This document shows positions 50,035-60,026 of a stretch of 64,000 nt of DNA, piece after piece. The first letter of the stretch is position 1, and each line of letters starts with the position of its first letter. The stretch is taken from the NCBI RefSeq assembly GCF_900167565.1, contig NZ_FUZV01000001.1, forward strand, positions 1 to 64,000, in the 5' to 3' direction. Under the pieces are notes generated by a model, which saw only the letters and a program-made list of their open reading frames with translations, did not search any database and was not told the origin of the DNA. The translations under genes were made by a program, and so were the position numbers. Origin of the DNA: Pseudoxanthomonas indica. GTDB taxonomy: Bacteria; Pseudomonadota; Gammaproteobacteria; Xanthomonadales; Xanthomonadaceae.

Positions 50035-51624
50035 ATGGCGGTGAATGCTCACTTTCCGGTGCGTGCCGCCGTGTCTTCCCGCCCTGTTCCAACTGTCGAT
50101 GATGTCCCCTTGCAGCGCCCGGCGCCGAGTCCGGCCAGGCGATCCGGCGCGCGTGGCGTCCGCCTGATACAAGCCGCGCCGCCACCGCTGGTGATTGTCG
50201 GTAGCGGCATAGCCGGGCTGGTGACCGCGCTTTCGGCGGCGCCGCGTCCGGTGCGCTTGATCAGTCCCCTGCCGGTCGCCACCACCTGCGCCACCGCGCT
50301 GGCACAAGGCGGTATCGCCGCCGCCCTCTCCAACGACGATACGGCCGCCGCGCACGCACGCGACACCTTGGTGGCCGGCGCGTACCACAACGACTATGAC
50401 GCGGTCCGCTACCTGGTGGATCACGCTGCCATCGCCGTGCGCTGGCTGCAGGCGCAAGGCGTGGGCTTTGACCTTGACGGCACGCGCTTCCTGCTCGGCC
50501 GCGATGGCGGACATCGGCGCGAACGCACCGTGCATGCCGGCGGCGACGCCAGCGGCGCCGCCCTGCTGCTGGCATTGATGCGAGCGGCTGAGCAGGCCAG
50601 CCATATCGAATGGGTGGCCCCTGCCCGTCTGGACGCGATCCGCCTGCGCAATGGGCATGTGGCCGGGGTACGCGTGGCCACGTCCGAGGCGGTGGAAGAA
50701 TGGGACTGCGCGGAACTGGTGCTGGCGACCGGTGGCTGCGCCGCTCTGTTCGCCGCCAGCACCAATCCCCGTAGCGCCGACGGCAACGGTCTGGCTTTGG
50801 CCATGGCCTGCGGCGCCGCTTCCCGTGATATCGAATTCGTGCAGTTCCACCCCACCGCGCTAGCGACGCCGGCCCAGTCAACCTTGCCGATGATTACCGA
50901 TGCGCTGCGATCGGCGGGCGCGCGATTGATCGATGACGCCGATCGCCCGCTGATGCCGGGCGCAACCCATGACGCCCAGGTTTCGCCGGCCAAGATCGCA
51001 CGCGAGGTCTGGCTGTGCCGGGAACGCGGCAGCCAGGCGTGGCTGGACGCCACCGGCCTGCATGAGCACTGGTTACTCCACTTTCCCAATGTCTATGCGC
51101 TGTGCCGCGCGCACGGCGTGGATCCCTTGCATGAGCGCATACCCGTCACGTCGGCGGCGCATTTCCACATTGGCGGGATCGCGGTGGATGCGGAAAGTCG
51201 CAGCAGCGTGCATGGCCTCTACGCCGTCGGCGAGGTGGCCTGCAACGGCGTGCATGGGGCCAACCGGCTGGCGAGCAATTCCTTGCTGGAAGGCGTGGTG
51301 TTCGGCCGTCGACTGGGACATTCGCTCGCGGACATCCGCCTGCATCCACCCGGGCGTGGCACGGATCGGTGGGTGGACCGCGGCGCCAGCGCGGACGCGG
51401 AGAGCATGCCGCAGCTGCGCGAGATGGCCTGGCGTGCACTCGGTCCGGTACGCGATGGCGCCACCTTAGCGGGAACCGACCATGCACTCGCCCAGGAAAG
51501 ACACCTGGCCGGCACCTGGCAGGCCGGGCTGCTACGCTGCATGCTGCGGGCTGCACGAGCCCGCACGCAGAGCCTGGGCAGCCACTTCCGCCGCGACGAC
51601 GGCCACGCGGCCTGGCTCAACTGA
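50035..51624 (+). CDS. nadB: L-aspartate oxidase
   Basis: About 529 residues. FAD-binding [37 protein letters not shown] and [41 protein letters not shown] are all NadB/succinate-dehydrogenase-family landmarks. Oxidises aspartate to iminoaspartate for NAD synthesis; fumarate can serve as electron acceptor without O2. The N-terminus before the FAD motif is about 50 residues long, unusually so; the promoter layout suggests GTG 50041 or later. nadA/nadC are not adjacent. Its position under an FNR box is unusual. Confidence 0.88.
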   Translation: MAVNAHFPVRAAVSSRPVPTVDDVPLQRPAPSPARRSGARGVRLIQAAPPPLVIVGSGIAGLVTALSAAPRPVRLISPLPVATTCATALAQGGIAAALSNDDTAAAHARDTLVAGAYHNDYDAVRYLVDHAAIAVRWLQAQGVGFDLDGTRFLLGRDGGHRRERTVHAGGDASGAALLLALMRAAEQASHIEWVAPARLDAIRLRNGHVAGVRVATSEAVEEWDCAELVLATGGCAALFAASTNPRSADGNGLALAMACGAASRDIEFVQFHPTALATPAQSTLPMITDALRSAGARLIDDADRPLMPGATHDAQVSPAKIAREVWLCRERGSQAWLDATGLHEHWLLHFPNVYALCRAHGVDPLHERIPVTSAAHFHIGGIAVDAESRSSVHGLYAVGEVACNGVHGANRLASNSLLEGVVFGRRLGHSLADIRLHPPGRGTDRWVDRGASADAESMPQLREMAWRALGPVRDGATLAGTDHALAQERHLAGTWQAGLLRCMLRAARARTQSLGSHFRRDDGHAAWLN

Positions 51625-51646
51625 CGCTGGCACGGAGGGCGCCACG

Positions 51647-52783
51647 ATGCCGTTGAGTTTCGATCTGCAGGCTTCCATCCAGCGCCGCGGCTGGGTCGCG
51701 GAGGCCATGCGCATCATCGAAGCGGACTTCAACCGTTCCGCCGACACCCATCTGATCCCGTTGACCTTGCCGGCCTTTCCGGAACTGCCGATTTATCTCA
51801 AGGACGAATCCAGCCACCCCACCGGCAGCCTCAAGCATCGTCTGGCGCGCTCGCTGTTTCTCTACGCGCTGGCCAATGGCTGGTTGCGCGAAGGCATGCC
51901 GGTCATCGAAGCATCCAGTGGCTCAACCGCCGTCTCGGAAGCGTATTTCGCGCGCCTGCTGGGGCTGCCCTTCATCGCGGTCATGCCACGCCAGACCTCG
52001 CCCGACAAGATTGCCGCCATCGAATTCCAGGGCGGACGTTGTCATCTGGTCGAGCAGGCGGCGGGCATCAACGATGAGTCAACGCGCCTGGCGAGAGAAC
52101 TGGGAGGGCATTTCATGGACCAGTTCACCTACGCCGAGCGCGCCACCGACTGGCGCGCCAACAACAACATCGCCGAATCGATCTTCCGCCAGCTGGCCCA
52201 GGAGCAACACCCCATCCCCGCGTGGCTGGTCTGCAGCGCGGGCACCGGCGGCACCTGCGCCACGCTGGGCCGCTATGTCCGCTACCGCCGTCATCCCACC
52301 CAGGTCCTGTGCGTGGACCCGGAGCATTCGGTGTTCTTCGATTTCTATCGCGATTGCGCGCAAGGCCGGCGCGATCTGCAGCGCGTGCACGATTGCGGAT
52401 CGCGCATCGAGGGCATCGGCCGCCCGCGCGTGGAAGCCAGCTTCATTCCCGAGTGCGTGGACGCCATGCTCAAGGTGCCGGATGTCCTCAGCCTCGCGGC
52501 GATGCGTTTCGTCAGTGCACGCCTGGGGCGGCGCGTCGGTGGTTCCACCGGGACCAATTTTGTCGGCGTGCTGGCCGCGGCACATCGGATGCGACAGCAA
52601 GGTCGGGAAGGCTCACTGGTGACGATTCTCTGCGACAGCGGCGAGCGGTACGCCCACAGCTACTACAGCCAGGCGTGGTACGAAGCCCAGGGCATGGATA
52701 TCGAAGCCGCCGATGCCGTCATTGCCGCCGCGGCCAGCGGCGAACCGCTGCCCGCGCTGGCCGCTGCGCAACTGGGTGGTTGA
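51647..52783 (+). CDS. PLP-dependent cysteine-synthase-family enzyme (Cds1-like)
   Basis: 378 residues of fold-type II: PLP lysine in [12 protein letters not shown], phosphate loop and substrate loop [24 protein letters not shown], and GGSTGTN. Closer in layout to L-cysteine desulfhydrase/Cds1-type proteins than to CysK. It would release or fix sulfide from cysteine. GGAGG precedes the ATG; it lies 22 bp after nadB, so in the same FNR-controlled unit. Substrate not assignable. Confidence 0.75.
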   Translation: MPLSFDLQASIQRRGWVAEAMRIIEADFNRSADTHLIPLTLPAFPELPIYLKDESSHPTGSLKHRLARSLFLYALANGWLREGMPVIEASSGSTAVSEAYFARLLGLPFIAVMPRQTSPDKIAAIEFQGGRCHLVEQAAGINDESTRLARELGGHFMDQFTYAERATDWRANNNIAESIFRQLAQEQHPIPAWLVCSAGTGGTCATLGRYVRYRRHPTQVLCVDPEHSVFFDFYRDCAQGRRDLQRVHDCGSRIEGIGRPRVEASFIPECVDAMLKVPDVLSLAAMRFVSARLGRRVGGSTGTNFVGVLAAAHRMRQQGREGSLVTILCDSGERYAHSYYSQAWYEAQGMDIEAADAVIAAAASGEPLPALAAAQLGG

Positions 52784-52795
52784 ATTACAGCGTTG

Positions 52796-53242
52796 TCAGA
52801 GCGCGCAACAGGCCAGCGGTTGGGGATCGCGGTCGGGCGAATGGAAACTCTGATAGCGCAGCCAGAAGGTGTTGCCAATCGAACGCGCGGATTCGTTGGC
52901 CATGGTTTGCAAAGCGGGATTGCCGCAGTCGGCAGTCGTCTGCTCGAACACCTGCAACCAGCGTTCGAAAAATTCCGCTGTCAGCCCGGGCATTTCCAGG
53001 TGACGCGACACCGGCGCACCATGGAATCGTCGCGTGCCGCGCAGCAGGGCCGACCAGAACGCCACCAGATGGGCCTCATGCCACGCCCAATCCTTGACCT
53101 GCGAAGAAAACACCGGACCCAGCAAGGCGTCCTGGCGCACGCGCGCGTAGAAGTCTGCCACCAGTTTGACGACCTCTTCTTCCGAGCACAGGCGCAGACT
53201 GGGGCCGGTGAAGTTCTCTTCGTCTTCCGGTGAAAAACGCAT
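52796..53242 (-). CDS. Group 3 truncated haemoglobin
   Basis: 148 residues: LVADFYARVRQDALLGPVF, W-x-W-H-EAHLVAFWSALL, F-HGAPVSRH (proximal region) match group-3 trHb. Such globins bind NO/O2 and often accompany NO metabolism. The C-terminus has an extra CCAL. TATCCT lies at the -10 position relative to the FNR box at 53301, on the minus strand. Confidence 0.82.
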   Translation of the reverse strand: MRFSPEDEENFTGPSLRLCSEEEVVKLVADFYARVRQDALLGPVFSSQVKDWAWHEAHLVAFWSALLRGTRRFHGAPVSRHLEMPGLTAEFFERWLQVFEQTTADCGNPALQTMANESARSIGNTFWLRYQSFHSPDRDPQPLACCAL

Positions 53243-53300
53243 GCGTGGGTTTCCGATGGGCGGGGCGCACGCAGGATAGGCATTTCATATAAAAGGTCGT

Positions 53301-53314
53301 TTGATCTGGATCAA
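53301..53314. promoter_or_regulatory. FNR/ANR box between trHb and azurin
   Basis: Perfect consensus TTGAT-CTGG-ATCAA. It has a good -10 (TATCCT) at class II spacing towards trHb, and CAAAGT at the same spacing towards azurin. One box may serve both. Confidence 0.9.
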
Positions 53315-53420
53315 GGCTGCAAGAGCGCAACACGTGCAAAGTGAGCGCGCATCGAGGAGTAGCCCGATGCGCTCTCTCCCGAACCCGTTCTTTCTTTCAA
53401 TGCGACACCAGGAGTGTTCC

Positions 53421-53879
53421 ATGAAATCCGCAACCACCGTTCTGCTCGGCCTGGCTCTGCTGGGTACGGCCGGTCTGGCCCACGCCGCAGGCAACTGCAC
53501 CGTCACGCTCAAGGGCGACGACGCGATGAAGTTTGATCTCAAGACCGCCACGGTCTCGGCTGCCTGCCCCACCATCACCATCGAGTTGGTCCATACCGGC
53601 AAGTTGCCGGTGACCGTGATGGGCCACAACGTGGTCATCGCCAAGACCAGCGATGTCGCAGGCGTCACTTCCGCCGCCACCAAGGCCGGCGCCGCCAACC
53701 ATTACCTGCCCAAGGGCGACGCGCGCGTCATCGCAGCCAGCGGCCTGGTGGGCGGTGGCGAGAAGACCAAGTTGACCGTGCCGGGCAAGAAGCTGACCGC
53801 CGGTGGCGACTACTCGTTCTTCTGCAGCTTCCCCGGCCACAGCACCATGATGAAGGGCAAGCTGGTCGTCACGCCGTAA
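53421..53879 (+). CDS. azu: Azurin
   Basis: 152-residue precursor with signal peptide (LLGLALLGTAGLAHAA). Cupredoxin with ligands H69 (MGHN), C135, H140 and M144 (FCSFPGHSTMMKG), and the disulfide pair C26/C49. Periplasmic electron carrier, likely donor to NirK. GGAG precedes the ATG. Confidence 0.96.
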   Translation: MKSATTVLLGLALLGTAGLAHAAGNCTVTLKGDDAMKFDLKTATVSAACPTITIELVHTGKLPVTVMGHNVVIAKTSDVAGVTSAATKAGAANHYLPKGDARVIAASGLVGGGEKTKLTVPGKKLTAGGDYSFFCSFPGHSTMMKGKLVVTP

Positions 53880-53904
53880 CGTTTCGGGGCCGCCTTTGTG
53901 CGGC

Positions 53905-53933
53905 GGCGCTGGCCTTCGGGCCAGCGCCTTTTT
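53905..53933 (+). terminator. Rho-independent terminator of azurin
   Basis: Stem GGCGCTGGCC / GGCCAGCGCC with a TTCG loop, then TTTTTATT. It lies 26 bp after the azurin stop. Confidence 0.92.
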
Positions 53934-53942
53934 ATTGGGCGA

Positions 53943-54695
53943 TCAGAAGCCGAACGCGTAGCCCACCTGCGGGCCGCTCAACACCACGTGCGCGTCCACG
54001 GCGTTCTGGCCCAGTTTCATGTCCAGGTGCTGGTAGCCCACCGTCCACGCGCCATGTGCCATCCGGTATTGCGCCAGCAGCGACGCGCTCCAGGTGCCAC
54101 GGGTCTGTCCCGCACTGGCATCGGCCTGCAGGCTTGCCGACCAACGAGCTGACAAAGGCAGACTCACGCGCGCGCCCATCAGCAAGTCGGCGAACTGCCT
54201 GTCCAGATCGAGGCCCCGGGGCGCGGTTCCAGCAGCAGCCGGCGCAGCGGCGACGCTCAGATCCGCGTCGATATAGCGCATGCCCATGTGGACATCCACG
54301 CCGCGATCCCGTTGCTCGCCCGGTCGCCAGGTCGCGACCAGATCCAGCACGCGCGCATCGACGTCCGTGCGCGTATGCACGCCGTTGCGATCATTGCCCT
54401 TGCCCAGTCCGAAGTAGTTGAAGTTGGCCTGCATGCCCAGGTGATCTCCGCGCCCTTCCATGCGGACCATGAAGGCGCCTTGCAGGATATCGGTGACTTC
54501 CTTGAAGGACAGGTCCTGCTTCGCACTCACGCCCAGTGCCGGCGCAGCTACCTGGGTATCCAGACCTGCCGCCCACACATAGGGCTCGACGGACCAGTCC
54601 CAGTCAGGGGATTGCTCGGCGTGGGCCAGGCTGGCGCTGGCCAGCGACGCCACCGCCAGGCCGATGGACAGGCGCGTTCTTTTGCCGATGGACAA
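53943..54695 (-). CDS. Outer-membrane beta-barrel protein
   Basis: 250 residues: signal peptide (IGLAVASLASASLAHA), then WDWSVEPYVWAAGLD and alternating strands ending VGYAFGF, an OmpW/porin-like small barrel style. TTG start at 54695 with GAGGAG upstream. Convergent with azurin. Substrate unknown; no FNR box seen. Confidence 0.7.
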   Translation of the reverse strand: MSIGKRTRLSIGLAVASLASASLAHAEQSPDWDWSVEPYVWAAGLDTQVAAPALGVSAKQDLSFKEVTDILQGAFMVRMEGRGDHLGMQANFNYFGLGKGNDRNGVHTRTDVDARVLDLVATWRPGEQRDRGVDVHMGMRYIDADLSVAAAPAAAGTAPRGLDLDRQFADLLMGARVSLPLSARWSASLQADASAGQTRGTWSASLLAQYRMAHGAWTVGYQHLDMKLGQNAVDAHVVLSGPQVGYAFGF

Positions 54696-54786
54696 AGTTC
54701 TCTCCTCGATTCACGTGATCAGTTGCGCTGACACGCGGACCGTCCGCGCCAGCAAGGCGCGAATTCAAACAGATGTACCCACGCAT

Positions 54787-54810
54787 GAAATGCGCCATCG
54801 GACGCATTTC
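54787..54810. repeat. Inverted repeat downstream of lhr
   Basis: GAAATGCG - 8 nt - CGCATTTC, perfect 8-bp arms, in the 192-bp gap between lhr and the outer-membrane gene. No T-tract, so not a standard terminator; could be an operator for the outer-membrane gene. Confidence 0.35.
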
Positions 54811-54887
54811 CTGATCGGCTGCAGCAAGCTGACAAGCCCGGCAAACGGGCGCCATCACAACGCGCAATCGCGGTCACGTACCGGTAG

Positions 54888-57800
54888 TTATTCGGATTCG
54901 TCTGATGGCGATCCGGGCACGCGTGCTACGGCGGAAACACTCGCCCTGTGCGCTTCCGGTGCATCCAGCGCCAGCAAAGCGTGGTTCGCCGCCTGCTGAT
55001 CCGCGGCACCCAACTCGACCAGCCAGGTGATCTCCCCCGACACCCGCTTGGCCACCGGCACGCCATCGCGGTAGAGCACGCGTGCACCTGCCACGCGCGG
55101 CACTTTTTCACCGGGCAGCACACTGCCCAGCAGGTTGGCCGGATCCACGGCCGCGACCCGTAGCCAGGCGCCGTCGTCGGCGCTGCGGCGCACCTGCCGC
55201 AGCGCGGCGATGGCTTCCGGCAAGGCGAACTGTTCACCGGACAGGCCGGTGATGAAACGTCCGCCGCGTATCTCGCCGCGCGCTTCCAACCGGTGATACA
55301 CACGCACCAGTTCACGCCACGGCGGCAGCCAGGCCGCCTCGCGTTCCAGCAGGCGCCAGCAGACCACGCCATAGCGGCGCAACAAGGTCCGTGCGATGTG
55401 TTCCAAAGCGTCGCCGCGCGCACTGCCTGCGCTGCCGCCGGCGGTTCGTATCAGCGCCCAGCGGCCCGCATCCTGCACGCCGAACAGCGAAGTACGACGA
55501 CGCCGTCGCGACGCCGCGCTGGCGCGTTTGGAAGACGGCACCAGCAAGGCGCGCAGCCCGCTGTAGCTGTCGCAATGGATGCGGCCACGCATCACCAGTT
55601 CGGCCAGGGCGTCTTCCAGTTCGGTCTTGAGCAGGTGAGCGCCATCGAGCAGTTCGTCGAAGAACGAGGCGCCATGGTTGTCCAGATAGTCCACGACGCG
55701 CTGCGCACGCGAGCCCAGCGCCGCACCTTCTTCGCCGCCGGCCGTCATCTGTTTCCACATGGCCGCACTGCGTCGCGGCAGCAGCACGATCGGGGTGACG
55801 CGCAGGGAAAGATTGGCGCGCGCGCCGGCCTCGCCCGTGGAGGGCCGCAGCCGGGTCCACAGGGTTCGCCCGGCAATGCACATTTCGTCCAGCCACTGGA
55901 TCGCGTAGTCGCGCACGCGCGCCGGCAGCAACTCGGTCTCCCAGCTGATCGCCGGCGCCTCGTAGGCTTCCAGCTGCGCCAGCACACTGCCCAGGGCTTC
56001 CGGGCCGCTGACCCGTTCGCTACCGCTCACGTGCTGCCAGTCGAACAGGAAGCGCTGGAAATGTCGCGGCTCCACCGGTTCAATCTCGCGGCGCAGCTGG
56101 CGCAGGGTGTAGCGATGGATGCGCGCCAGCAGGTGGCGCTCGCACCACTGCTGCTCGCTACCGCCACTGAAGCAGCCTTGCATCACATAGCCTTCGCTTT
56201 GCAACGCCAGCAGGGCCAGGTCGACCTCTTCCAGCGGCAGGCCCAGCGAATTGGCCAGGCCGCCGGGCAGCGCCGGACCCAGGCCGGTGAGCCGCGCGCG
56301 CAGCAATTCGCGCAAGGCGGTTTCGCGCGACCACGCCACGCTGGCGAATTCATCCGGTGCCTGGATCATCGGTGCCATGTCGCGGCCCGGATACAGGGCC
56401 GCCAGCATCGGCAGCAATTCGGCGGCGACCCAGGCGGCAGGCACGGTGTCCTGTGCTTGCAGCAGGGTGGCGCGGCCCTGCCCGGCCAGGGTGTGCAACC
56501 AGTCCTGCCAACCGTCTTCGTTGCGCGCCTCGGCGGCGGTGACGAGGCCCAGCACGCTCAACGTCTCGTGCATTTCGTCCACGCTGCGCGGCTGCGGCCA
56601 GGCCTCCTCGCGCACGGCGGCGATCGCGGCCGGGTCGAGCTTGCCCAACTCATCGGCCGATTCGGCCTCGCGGTACAAGCGGCTCTGCACGGCCTGGGTG
56701 CGGCGCTCTTCGAGTGGGGCGTCGTCGAGAAACGCATAGGGACGCGCATTGATGATTTCCGCCGCCAGCGGCGATGGCAGCGGCAAGTCGCAGGCCACGA
56801 CCTCAATCCGGCCGGACTCGATGCCCCTCAACACGTCCAGCCAGCCTTCGGTGTCCATGGCCTCGTGCAGGCAGTCGTCCATGGTCTGCGCGACCAGCGG
56901 ATGGTCAGGCACTTCGCGCTCACCAACGATGTTCTCCAGGCACGCCACCTGATCGGGGAACACCGTCGCCAGCAGATCCTCGGATTTCATCCGCTGCAGC
57001 TGCGGCGGCACCTTGCGTCCTCCCACGAAGCGCGGCAAGGCCAGCGCGGTGGTGGCGTTCCAGCGCCAGCGCACGCCGAACAACGGCGCATCCAGCAGGG
57101 CCTGGATCAGCACGTCCTGCGCCGAGCTGGAATGCAGGTAGCGCGAGACCTCCAACAAAGGGAAGCTGTGGCTGGTGGACAGCGACAGGATGATCGCGTC
57201 CTCGGTCGCGGCGGCCTGCAGTTCGAAGTTGAACTGGCGGCAGAAGCGCTTGCGCAAGGCCAGGCCCCAGGCGCGGTTGAGGCGGCTGCCGAACGGCGCG
57301 TGGATCACCAGCTGGGTGCCGCCGGATTCGTCGAAGAACCGTTCCAGCACGATGCGTTGTTGGGTCGGCATGCGCCCGAGCGCGGCCAGCGCCTTGGCGA
57401 TGTAGTCGGCCATCTGCCGCGCCGCTTCCTCGTCCAGGCCCAGCTGCTGTTGCAGCCACTGGCAGCCCGCATCCACACCACCCTCGCCTATCGCCAGCGC
57501 GACCTCCTCGCGCAGGCGCGAAACGCCGGTGGAGAGCTCGTCGGTGCGGCCCGGCGCCTCGCCCAGCCAGAACGGAATGTTGGGCGGTGCGCCTTGCGCG
57601 TCTTCCACCCGCACGCGACCGGGCTCCACGCGCAGGATGCGATAGCTGGCATTGCCCAGCTGGAATACATCGCCGGTCAGCGATTCGATCGCGAAATCTT
57701 CATTGACCGTGCCGATATTGTGCGCGTCCGGCTCCAGGATCACCGCATAGTCGCCGGTATCGGGAATGGTGCCGCCCGACATCAACGCCGTCATCCGCGC

Positions 57801-59258
57801 GCCCTTGCGCTCGCGCAGGCGGTGGTGGACGGCATCGCGATGGACGTAGCCGGCGCGCGGCCCGCGACGGGTGCTGAAGCCCTCGGCCAGCATCTTCACC
57901 ATCGCGTTGAAATCTTCGCGGCGCAGGCCCGCATAGGGCGCGGCGCGACGGACCAGCGCGTAGAGCTCGTCTTCCTGCCATTCGCGGCTGGCCGTCTCGG
58001 CCACCAGTTGCTGCGCCAGCACATCCAGCGGCGCCACCGGGATGCGCAGTGCATCCAGCTCGCCGCGACGCACGCAATCCAGCAGGGCCGCGCATTCGAT
58101 GAGTTCATCGCGCGACTGCGGGAACAGGCGCGCCTTGGGCACGCCGCCCACCGCATGTCCGGCGCGGCCGGCACGCTGCAGAAACGTGGCGATGGAACGT
58201 GGCGTACCCAGCTGGCAGACCAAATCGACATCGCCAATATCCAGGCCCAGTTCCAACGACGCCGTGGCCACCAGCACCTGCAGCTCGCCATGCTTGAGCC
58301 GACGCTCGGCTTCCAGCCGCAACTCCCGCGCCAGGCTGCCGTGATGCGCGGCCACGGCCTGCTTGCCCAGGCGCTCACCCAGATGGCGCGCCGTGCGCTC
58401 GGCCATGCGCCGGGTGTTGACGAACACCAGCGTGGTGCGGTGCCCGCGCACCAGATCGGCCACCCCGTCGTAGACCTGCGCCCATTGGTCGGTGGACATC
58501 ACCGCACCCAGCGGCGTGGGCGGCAATTGCAGCGCCAGGTCGCGTTGCTTGCCGTAGCCGATATCGACGATGCGACACGGTTGCGGCTGACCCGTCGCAT
58601 CAACGCCCACCAGGAACCGCGCCACCGCGTCGATGGGTTTCTGCGTGGCCGACAGGCCTATGCGCACCAGCGGATGCGCGCTGAGCGACTGCAGCCGCTC
58701 CAGCGACAGGGCCAGATGGCTGCCGCGTTTGCTCGCGGCGACGGCATGGATTTCGTCGACGATCACCGAGCGCACGTTCGCCAGCATGGCGCGGCCGGAT
58801 TCGGAACCCAGCAGCACATAGAGCGATTCGGGCGTGGTCACCAGCACGTGCGGTGGCTTGCGGAAATGCTTCTGCCGTTCGCCCGCCGGGGTGTCACCGG
58901 TGCGCACGGCGGTGCGGATCTCGACGTCGGCCAGCCCCATCTCCGCCAGCACCTGGCGGATCCCTGCCAGGGGCGCCTCCAGGTTGATGTGGATGTCGTT
59001 GGACAGCGCCTTCAACGGTGAGACGTACACCACCACTGTTTCATCGGCCAGCCCCTCGGCGGACAGTCCGCGCTTGACCAGCTCATCCAGCGCCGACAGG
59101 AACGCAGTCAGCGTCTTGCCTGACCCGGTCGGCGCGGCGACCAGGGTGTGCTGATGCGACTGGATGGCCGGCCATGCCGCCCGTTGCGCCTCGGTCGGCG
59201 CAGCAAACGTGCGCTCGAACCACTGCGCGACAGCAGGATGGAAGTTGTCCAGAGGCAT
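54888..59258 (-). CDS. lhr: Lhr-family ATP-dependent helicase
   Basis: 1456 residues, superfamily 2. Walker A APTGSGKT (42-49), DEIH box (168-171), motif IV-VI region with [18 protein letters not shown] and QRAGRAGH, then the winged-helix and long C-terminal domains of Lhr. A 3'-5' DNA/RNA-DNA helicase involved in DNA repair. Full family length. Unlinked to neighbours. Confidence 0.93.
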   Translation of the reverse strand: MPLDNFHPAVAQWFERTFAAPTEAQRAAWPAIQSHQHTLVAAPTGSGKTLTAFLSALDELVKRGLSAEGLADETVVVYVSPLKALSNDIHINLEAPLAGIRQVLAEMGLADVEIRTAVRTGDTPAGERQKHFRKPPHVLVTTPESLYVLLGSESGRAMLANVRSVIVDEIHAVAASKRGSHLALSLERLQSLSAHPLVRIGLSATQKPIDAVARFLVGVDATGQPQPCRIVDIGYGKQRDLALQLPPTPLGAVMSTDQWAQVYDGVADLVRGHRTTLVFVNTRRMAERTARHLGERLGKQAVAAHHGSLARELRLEAERRLKHGELQVLVATASLELGLDIGDVDLVCQLGTPRSIATFLQRAGRAGHAVGGVPKARLFPQSRDELIECAALLDCVRRGELDALRIPVAPLDVLAQQLVAETASREWQEDELYALVRRAAPYAGLRREDFNAMVKMLAEGFSTRRGPRAGYVHRDAVHHRLRERKGARMTALMSGGTIPDTGDYAVILEPDAHNIGTVNEDFAIESLTGDVFQLGNASYRILRVEPGRVRVEDAQGAPPNIPFWLGEAPGRTDELSTGVSRLREEVALAIGEGGVDAGCQWLQQQLGLDEEAARQMADYIAKALAALGRMPTQQRIVLERFFDESGGTQLVIHAPFGSRLNRAWGLALRKRFCRQFNFELQAAATEDAIILSLSTSHSFPLLEVSRYLHSSSAQDVLIQALLDAPLFGVRWRWNATTALALPRFVGGRKVPPQLQRMKSEDLLATVFPDQVACLENIVGEREVPDHPLVAQTMDDCLHEAMDTEGWLDVLRGIESGRIEVVACDLPLPSPLAAEIINARPYAFLDDAPLEERRTQAVQSRLYREAESADELGKLDPAAIAAVREEAWPQPRSVDEMHETLSVLGLVTAAEARNEDGWQDWLHTLAGQGRATLLQAQDTVPAAWVAAELLPMLAALYPGRDMAPMIQAPDEFASVAWSRETALRELLRARLTGLGPALPGGLANSLGLPLEEVDLALLALQSEGYVMQGCFSGGSEQQWCERHLLARIHRYTLRQLRREIEPVEPRHFQRFLFDWQHVSGSERVSGPEALGSVLAQLEAYEAPAISWETELLPARVRDYAIQWLDEMCIAGRTLWTRLRPSTGEAGARANLSLRVTPIVLLPRRSAAMWKQMTAGGEEGAALGSRAQRVVDYLDNHGASFFDELLDGAHLLKTELEDALAELVMRGRIHCDSYSGLRALLVPSSKRASAASRRRRRTSLFGVQDAGRWALIRTAGGSAGSARGDALEHIARTLLRRYGVVCWRLLEREAAWLPPWRELVRVYHRLEARGEIRGGRFITGLSGEQFALPEAIAALRQVRRSADDGAWLRVAAVDPANLLGSVLPGEKVPRVAGARVLYRDGVPVAKRVSGEITWLVELGAADQQAANHALLALDAPEAHRASVSAVARVPGSPSDESE

Positions 59259-59376
59259 GGGCGGACAATACCGGGCTTGCGCCGGGAAATCGGTGAAAAC
59301 GGAGGATCCAGATGGTGACGAAATCCAGTCGGATCCAGCGAACCCGGCGGTATCTGTTCAGATAGCCGGCACGTGC

Positions 59377-59868
59377 TCAGTAGCAGGCGCGATGGACGTC
59401 TTCATCGAGCTTGGCAAGCATCGCGTAACTACGCGTGAGCCCTGCCCTGGCTAGGGTTGCCTCGCGTTTTCGCTGCGCGGCGAGACAGGCGGGCGTCGCG
59501 CCCTTGGGGTTGAGCGGAATCACGGCGGCTTGCGCCGTGCCGCTCAATCGCGGTCGTCGACGGGCCTCTTTGCGTGTCGTCGCGCGCGCGCGTTTTGACT
59601 TGCGGATGGCGTCATCGCGCGGGCGTGCCTCTTCGATTGCGGAATCCGCAGCTTGTCCAGCCACCACCGGTATCGTGGCTGGCGATGCAGGCGCTGTGCT
59701 CACTTCCCGTGACCACGCCTGTTCGTCGTGACGGGCACACGCCAGCGTCTGGTAGCTGGCGATGCCGTTGGCCGCCACGCACTTGTGGATGAGCGGCGCG
59801 GCGTGGATGCCGCCGACGCAAACCAACAGCAGACTCAGGGCGATGCAGACGTTTCGAAACAGAACCAT
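59377..59868 (-). CDS. DUF4124-type secreted protein
   Basis: 163 residues: signal peptide (IALSLLLVCVGGIHAA), then a DUF4124 motif IHKCVAANGIASYQTLAC, a basic linker and C-terminal paired Cys. A periplasmic, disulfide-containing protein of unknown function, common in xanthomonads. GGAGAAGG precedes ATG 59868; ATG 59880 would add four residues. Confidence 0.7.
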   Translation of the reverse strand: MVLFRNVCIALSLLLVCVGGIHAAPLIHKCVAANGIASYQTLACARHDEQAWSREVSTAPASPATIPVVAGQAADSAIEEARPRDDAIRKSKRARATTRKEARRRPRLSGTAQAAVIPLNPKGATPACLAAQRKREATLARAGLTRSYAMLAKLDEDVHRACY

Positions 59869-60026
59869 GACCTTCTCCATGCGGAGAAAGTCTGCTCGCC
59901 GTGGCCTGCCGACACCATCGGAATTCACCGCGGCGTGATGTCGGCGAATGCCGCAGCCTCGTAGGCAAATCCCTACCCGCCCGCCAACAGACGCGCAGCC
60001 CGTGCAGGGGCCGCGCGGTGGTCCGC

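Noticed and set aside
55293..59021. 1242-codon plus-strand ORF
   Set aside because: Antisense of lhr; composition is His/Gln/Arg-rich without domain features.
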